NCBI GenBank assembly: GCA_964633205.1
Contig: CAZWFN010000244.1
Span: 1 to 6,019 of the forward strand
Source: CAYVQE01 sp964633205
GTDB taxonomy: Bacteria; Myxococcota; B64-G9
DNA length: 6,019 nt
Direction: 5' to 3'
The position numbers and the translations under genes are program-made. Under the pieces are notes generated by a model. The model saw only the letters and a list, made by a program, of their open reading frames with translations. It was not told the DNA's origin and ran no database searches. Below, piece after piece: positions 1 to 6,019 of this stretch; position 1 is the first letter of the stretch; each line of letters begins with the position of its first letter.

Positions 1-3062
<3,062 letters not shown>

Positions 3063-3067
3063 CACTT

Positions 3068-3076
3068 TTATCCACA
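3068..3076 (+). promoter_or_regulatory. Perfect match to DnaA-box consensus (TTATCCACA) in left repeat arm
   Basis: The nine bases TTATCCACA match the strong E. coli DnaA-box consensus exactly. They sit at the inner end of the left repeat arm. The mirror site in the right arm reads TTACCCACA on the minus strand (3177-3185), and that change is the only mismatch between the arms. A lone box is no origin, and carB is not a usual origin neighbour. It may be chance or a feature of the repeat family. Confidence 0.3.
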
Positions 3077-3114
3077 ATGCAGCCCAAGGAGATTCGGCCA
3101 TCAGCACCCCATTT

Positions 3115-3144
3115 TTGACCCATCCTACTGATTCCGTTGCGAAT
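3115..3144 (+). promoter_or_regulatory. Possible sigma-70 promoter for the receptor operon
   Basis: TTGACC at 3115-3120 matches five of six bases of the -35 consensus. A weak -10 candidate, GCGAAT at 3139-3144, lies 18 bp downstream and overlaps the Fur-box candidate, the arrangement expected for Fur repression. Transcription would start near 3150-3157, leaving a 5' leader of roughly 20-30 bases before the GTG at 3178. The -10 matches only three of six positions, so its exact place is uncertain. Confidence 0.4.
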
Positions 3145-3152
3145 CATTCTCA
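3138..3152. promoter_or_regulatory. Candidate Fur box (iron-responsive operator)
   Basis: TGCGAATCATTCTCA fits the 7-1-7 Fur consensus TGATAAT-N-ATTATCA at 11 of 14 scored positions and resembles Fur boxes of gamma-proteobacteria. A second dyad, GATTC-N6-GAATC (3130-3145), overlaps it on the left, as in sites that bind two Fur dimers. It lies 26 bases upstream of the proposed receptor start. Iron-replete Fur would be expected to repress the receptor and downstream lipoprotein gene. The presence of a TonB receptor directly downstream raises confidence. Confidence 0.7.
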
Positions 3153-3177
3153 GGGCCGGCCCGCCCGGCGGCGGGTT

Positions 3178-5157
3178 GTGGGTAAAAGTGTCAAGTGCCG
3201 GTGTCTGACACCCTTGGTGCTGACACCCTTGGTGCTGCTGTGTTTTATCACCGGCGCGGCGGCCGCGGAACCGGGGGAGTCCGAGGAGGGGGCTGCCAAC
3301 TCCGCCGAAAACATGGAGGAGATCGTGATCACGGCCACGCGCACGGAGGCCTTGCTCGCCGATGTGCCGGACGTGCTACAGGTCATCACCCGCCAGGAGA
3401 TCGAAGAACTCAACCCCGCCTCCACCGGCGAGCTGTTGCAGCGGCTCACCGGCACCAGCGTGGAGACGGGCACGGGCAGCGGACGGCCCCGGCGCCACAT
3501 CGTGGGGCTCAACGGGCTGCCGGCCAACTACACCCTGGTGCTCGTCGACGGCGTGCGCCTGCTGAGCGAGCACATCCACACCGGCCAGAACCTGGAGCTC
3601 ATTCCCGTCGACATGATCGAGCGCATCGAGGTGGCCCGGGGCGCCGCCTCGGCCCAGTACGGGGCCGACGCCATCGGCGGCGTGGTCAACATCATCACCC
3701 GCAAGGCACGCGAGAAAACCGAGGTCTCCCTGGCCGGGTCGGCGGGCATGTACGACAGCTACAAGGCGGGCGCGTCATTGCTGCGGCCGGTTGCGGACCA
3801 CGTGCGCCTGTCGCTGTTCGTCAACCGCGACTGGAGCGCGGGCAGGCCCATCCTGGCGCCCGCCCACCGGGTGGGCCAGATGGGCTACGCGCAGATCAAC
3901 ATCCTGACCCGCGTGGACCTGGACATCGGCGAATCCAGCGCCGCCTTCGGCTGGTTCCACTGGGTGGACGGCAGCATGGACTTCGTCGGCGGCGAGAGCG
4001 ACTGCGAACTCATCACCGGGGTCTTGGGCGCGAAGCACGCCTTCACGCCGGCGCTCGAACTCTTCGCCCGCTTGTCGTATTCCAAGTGGGAGGCGGAGAC
4101 CAGCGGCGAGCGCAACGGGCTGCTGCAGCCGGAGACCTATGTCCGCTGGACCATCGACGAGGCCCACAGCCTGACCGCGGGCGTGGATTTCAAGCAGCAT
4201 CGCTTCAAGCGCTCGGCCGTGGTGGACTCCAGCCAGTCCACCGTCGGCGCCTTCGCCCAGCACGAGTGGCGGCCCCTGAGCTGGATCGCGCTCATGACCG
4301 CCCTGCGCTACGACGGCGTCGAAGGCGTGGAGGGCATCTTCTCCCCCAAGGCCTCCATCCTGATCACGCCGCCCTGGCCGCTGCGCATCCGCACCTCCGT
4401 CTCCCGCGGCTTCCACGCACCCACCCCCCAGGAGCGCCACGAGGAGGGCTACGGCCACGGCGGGCGCGCCCTGCGCTTCGGCAACCCGGACCTGCGCCCC
4501 GAATACAGCACCACGGTGGGCCTGGGGCTGGAGACCTTCGTCGGCGAGGCCTTCGAGCTCGCGCTCTACGGCTACTTCAGCGACATCGACGACATGATCG
4601 TGCCCGTCTACGAGGGGCCCTGGTACGACGATCCGGACCTCGCCCCCGGCGACGAACCCACCCGGGACGTGTGGCGGCGCACCAACATCGAAAACGCCAT
4701 GGTGTTCGGCGGCGAGATCAAGGCCCGCTACCGGGTCTCGCGCAAGCTGCGCTTCGACGCGGGCTACAGCATCTCCCACAGCCGGGATGCGAAATCCGGC
4801 CGCAAGCTGCCCTACGACCCCGGCTCCACGCTGTCGTTTGCGGCCGTGGGCGAGCTGCCGCTGACGGCCCACTGGACGGGCTCGGTGTACGTGGGACTGC
4901 AGGCCACCTTCGACCGCAGCGCCTGGAACTGGAAGCCCGCGTCGGATGCGCCCGCGGCCGATCCCGCGGGCGTGTCCACCGAACTGGCCGACTACCAGAA
5001 CCTCTCCGCCGGCCTGTCCATGTCCTATGCGGACCGCCACAGCCTGTACCTGAAGGTGTCCAACATCTTGGGCCAGGACATCGAGAACTTGGACGATGTC
5101 TACACCGTCATCGACGGCGAGCCGGTGGTGATGGGTGGAGTGCGCTGCCAATGGTGA
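3178..5157 (+). CDS. TonB-dependent outer-membrane receptor, probable iron/siderophore or heme uptake
   Basis: This is a gated outer-membrane barrel that imports a scarce ligand using TonB-ExbBD energy. The GTG at 3178 is preferred because it gives a full signal peptide: n-region with K3, K6 and R8, hydrophobic core about 10-24, small residues TGAAAA and cleavage near Ala30. No ATG upstream in frame gives this, and no well-spaced Shine-Dalgarno is seen. The TonB box EEIVITATR is at about 47-55. The plug follows, with LPANYTLVLVDGVR and SAQYGADAIGGVVNIITR. The barrel contains FHAP (412-415) and NPDLRPE (436-442) and ends in Trp659, an aromatic terminal residue typical of barrels. Length of about 659 fits FepA/CirA/BtuB/heme-type receptors. 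His413, His421 and His427 lie between the FxAP and NPDL motifs, which recalls heme receptors but does not prove the ligand. The Fur box upstream supports iron. Residues 5-19 come from repeat sequence. Confidence 0.93.
   Translation: MGKSVKCRCLTPLVLTPLVLLCFITGAAAAEPGESEEGAANSAENMEEIVITATRTEALLADVPDVLQVITRQEIEELNPASTGELLQRLTGTSVETGTGSGRPRRHIVGLNGLPANYTLVLVDGVRLLSEHIHTGQNLELIPVDMIERIEVARGAASAQYGADAIGGVVNIITRKAREKTEVSLAGSAGMYDSYKAGASLLRPVADHVRLSLFVNRDWSAGRPILAPAHRVGQMGYAQINILTRVDLDIGESSAAFGWFHWVDGSMDFVGGESDCELITGVLGAKHAFTPALELFARLSYSKWEAETSGERNGLLQPETYVRWTIDEAHSLTAGVDFKQHRFKRSAVVDSSQSTVGAFAQHEWRPLSWIALMTALRYDGVEGVEGIFSPKASILITPPWPLRIRTSVSRGFHAPTPQERHEEGYGHGGRALRFGNPDLRPEYSTTVGLGLETFVGEAFELALYGYFSDIDDMIVPVYEGPWYDDPDLAPGDEPTRDVWRRTNIENAMVFGGEIKARYRVSRKLRFDAGYSISHSRDAKSGRKLPYDPGSTLSFAAVGELPLTAHWTGSVYVGLQATFDRSAWNWKPASDAPAADPAGVSTELADYQNLSAGLSMSYADRHSLYLKVSNILGQDIENLDDVYTVIDGEPVVMGGVRCQW
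3205..3234 (+). repeat. In-frame tandem 15-bp repeat (two copies) in receptor signal peptide
   Basis: The unit ctgacacccttggtg occurs at 3205-3219 and again, identically, at 3220-3234. It encodes Leu-Thr-Pro-Leu-Val twice and forms most of the hydrophobic core of the signal peptide. The first copy overlaps the outer end of the right inverted-repeat arm (to 3212). The junction of the copies reads GGTGCTGACACC (3216-3227), the palindrome with one T deleted. A 15-bp period keeps the frame, so copy-number change would alter signal-peptide length without breaking the gene. Confidence 0.9.
5137..5140 (+). promoter_or_regulatory. Likely Shine-Dalgarno GGAG for the lipoprotein gene
   Basis: GGAG lies inside the last codons of the receptor gene. 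It is 10 bases upstream of the ATG at 5151 and 16 upstream of the ATG at 5157, which favours 5151. The second ATG forms a TGATG stop-start overlap with the receptor stop, so translational coupling is possible from either start. Confidence 0.45.
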
Positions 5158-5387
5158 TGAAACCATCGCCCTACACGCTTCTGACACCCTTGGTGCTGCT
5201 GCTGGCGGCTGCCGGCTGCGCCGGGGTGTCGGCCGAGGCGCTGGTCGAACGGGGCCGGCTGGCCGAGGCTTGCCGGGCGTTGGATCGCTGCCGAGTCTAC
5301 AGCCGGCCGGGCGGGCGCGGCTCGGTGCTGGGCGCGGCCTGCGGCGAGGTGGGGATCGAATCGCGCGCTCAGCGCTGGCGCCGCTGA
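5151..5387 (+). CDS. Small lipoprotein, N-terminal part (gene probably frameshifted)
   Basis: The reading starts at ATG 5151, which has a GGAG at usable distance; ATG 5157 in the same frame is the alternative. It overlaps the receptor stop, so the two genes are almost certainly co-transcribed. The N-terminus MVMKPSPYTLLTPLVLLL followed by AAAGC is a lipoprotein signal peptide with a clear lipobox; the lipidated Cys is residue 23 (21 from the second ATG). The +2 residue is Ala, so outer-membrane sorting is expected. The mature part begins AGVSAEALVERGRLAEACRALD, an Ala/Arg-rich helical stretch that I cannot assign to a family. This frame ends at TGA 5385-5387 after only 78 codons. The coding signal appears to move to the +5390 frame at a G run (5351-5354). 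One added G would join the parts as ...GEVGDRIARSALAPLTMG... into a lipoprotein of about 221 residues. Function is unknown; a role accessory to the receptor is inferred from position only. Confidence 0.65.
   Translation: MVMKPSPYTLLTPLVLLLAAAGCAGVSAEALVERGRLAEACRALDRCRVYSRPGGRGSVLGAACGEVGIESRAQRWRR
5181..5201 (+). repeat. Third copy of the LTPLV-coding repeat, in the lipoprotein signal peptide
   Basis: The 15-bp unit ctgacacccttggtg at 5181-5195, plus ctgctg, makes 21 bases identical to 3220-3240 in the receptor gene about 2 kb upstream. In both genes it is read in the same phase as LTPLVLL and forms the hydrophobic core of a signal peptide. The flanking bases differ, so the shared block has sharp edges. 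Confidence 0.88.
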
Positions 5388-5389
5388 CC

Positions 5390-5815
5390 ATGGGGGTATC
5401 GCTGCTGGACACGCCGACCCCGCCGCAGCCGACCACCACCTTCCAGGGCCGCAGGGTCACCTGGGACTCCTGGTGGAGCATGGCGGAAGTCGAGGCGGCC
5501 GCCGGCCTGCGCGCCCCGCGCTGGCAGCTGACCGACTTCGAGCTCGGCCCGCCGACGCGGCCGGGACAGCTGAGCCGCAAGACCAAGGGCTACGTCCTCG
5601 GCCCGCCGGCCGCCCCGGCCCGCCGGGGCCAGCAAGCCGACGTGCTGCTGCTGCGCCTGGCCTTCCACCCGGCCGGCGCCCGCAGCTGCCCCGCCCAGGC
5701 GCACACCTTCTACCTGGTCGTGCCCGGCGCCCGCCAGGCCCGCGAGCTGATCCAGACCCTCCACCGCCGCGGCCCCATCCCCCTGACCGAGCTGCAGCTG
5801 CTGCCCCCCGACTGA
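5390..5815 (+). CDS. C-terminal part of the frameshifted lipoprotein, or separate hypothetical protein
   Basis: Starting from ATG 5390, two bases after the previous stop, this frame gives 141 residues. No Shine-Dalgarno precedes that ATG, and the frame already reads plausibly upstream from about 5354 (DRIARSALAPLTMGVSLLDTP). I therefore regard it as the continuation of the 5151 gene rather than an independent gene. The sequence has a Pro/Thr-rich linker (DTPTPPQPTTTFQG), a Trp cluster (WDSWWSM), a middle region rich in Pro, Arg and Ala, and a mixed end (ADVLLLRLAFHPAG, AHTFYLVVPGARQARELIQTL, PLTELQLLPPD) that looks like strand-helix-strand. G or C at the third codon position stays high, supporting real coding. 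No membrane segment is seen. I recognise no family. If translated alone it would lack a signal and stay in the cytoplasm. Confidence 0.6.
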   Translation: MGVSLLDTPTPPQPTTTFQGRRVTWDSWWSMAEVEAAAGLRAPRWQLTDFELGPPTRPGQLSRKTKGYVLGPPAAPARRGQQADVLLLRLAFHPAGARSCPAQAHTFYLVVPGARQARELIQTLHRRGPIPLTELQLLPPD

Positions 5816-5830
5816 GGGTGTCAGACACCC
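5816..5830. repeat. Repeat-family palindrome directly after the lipoprotein stop
   Basis: GGGTGTC-A-GACACCC is a perfect 7-bp dyad around one base and abuts the stop TGA at 5813-5815. Its 13-bp core (5817-5829) is identical to the outer tips of the inverted-repeat element at 3041-3212. The similarity to those arms does not extend past the core. An outer GAGGGT/ACCCTC pair (5814-5819, 5841-5846) could form an alternative stem. There is no T-run, so an intrinsic terminator is unlikely, though it may protect the mRNA 3' end. Confidence 0.75.
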
Positions 5831-6019
5831 CTACCTGGTTACCCTCCCAGCAGCTCCGCTTGGCGCTTTTGCTGCGCGCGCTGCAGCTTCTCCAGAGCAG
5901 CGCAGGATGCGCTGCGGAAGAGCCAGACGGGGGCTGGCCTTCGGCGTTGGAAATCGAGGTGTCACGAGCGATCCGCGCTGTAGAGGTTTCTGATCGAGCT
6001 GAGCGACCGGCCAACAATC
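5831..6019. other. Window-end region with no convincing gene; short hairpin at 5897-5915
   Basis: GC content and third-position GC drop relative to the genes upstream. The only clear structure is a perfect 8-bp stem, GCAGCGCA / TGCGCTGC, around a GGA loop (5897-5915), with no T-run on either side. Several frames are open but none is persuasive. On the minus strand, 6018-5962 reads IVGRSLSSIRNLYSADRS before a stop, and 5961-5839 reads a basic peptide ending EKLQRAQQKRQAELLGG before a stop. Either could be the end of a convergent gene lying mostly beyond the window, but this is a guess. Confidence 0.35.

Noticed and set aside
3775..5586. 603-codon open frame on the minus strand opposite the receptor
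   Set aside because: It lacks recognisable motifs, is antisense to clear TonB-receptor domains and to the lipoprotein, and is explained by high third-position GC.
5457..6017. 186-codon minus-strand open frame entering from the right edge
   Set aside because: Most of it is antisense to the lipoprotein's C-terminal part and is Gly/Ala/Arg-rich; no motif supports it.
5818..6019. + strand frame open from GTG 5818 to the window end, with a Leu-rich stretch resembling a signal peptide
   Set aside because: No ribosome binding site, third-position GC well below the neighbouring genes, and the start would be the palindrome itself; not enough to call a gene.

Overview
The window is very GC-rich, with G or C at most third codon positions. 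It carries genes of a Gram-negative (two-membrane) bacterium: an outer-membrane TonB-dependent receptor and a lipoprotein with a lipobox. CarB and the Fur-type iron box suit a high-GC proteobacterium or a myxobacterial/deltaproteobacterial relative. The species cannot be fixed from this sequence. All convincing genes are on the + strand.

Layout: (1) 1-3062, carB, the large subunit of carbamoyl-phosphate synthetase, missing about 50 N-terminal codons to the left of the window. (2) 3041-3212, a compact intergenic element. It is bounded by 37-bp inverted repeats (36/37 identical) and holds a good Fur-box candidate and a possible promoter. Its left arm supplies the last codons and stop of carB. 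Its right arm supplies the probable GTG start and n-region of the next gene. (3) 3178-5157, a TonB-dependent outer-membrane receptor of about 659 residues, probably for iron, siderophore or heme. (4) 5151-5815, a small lipoprotein gene overlapping the receptor stop. It appears to be split by a one-base frameshift in a G run at 5351-5354. (5) 5816-6019, a palindrome abutting the last stop, then about 190 bases with no convincing gene.

The receptor and lipoprotein look like one iron-regulated operon: a Fur site upstream, overlapping stop and start, and both products exported. The pyrimidine/arginine gene carB is probably a neighbour only, with its own regulation.

The most unusual signal is one repeat family, core GGTGTC-A-GACACC. 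It occurs at the end of carB, at the start of the receptor and just after the lipoprotein stop. A related 15-bp unit (ctgacacccttggtg) lies in frame in the hydrophobic core of the signal peptides of both exported proteins, encoding LTPLV twice in the receptor and once in the lipoprotein. The repeat therefore seems to have been domesticated as coding sequence at three gene ends and to frame a Fur-controlled promoter. No CRISPR array, tRNA, rRNA or transposase gene was seen.
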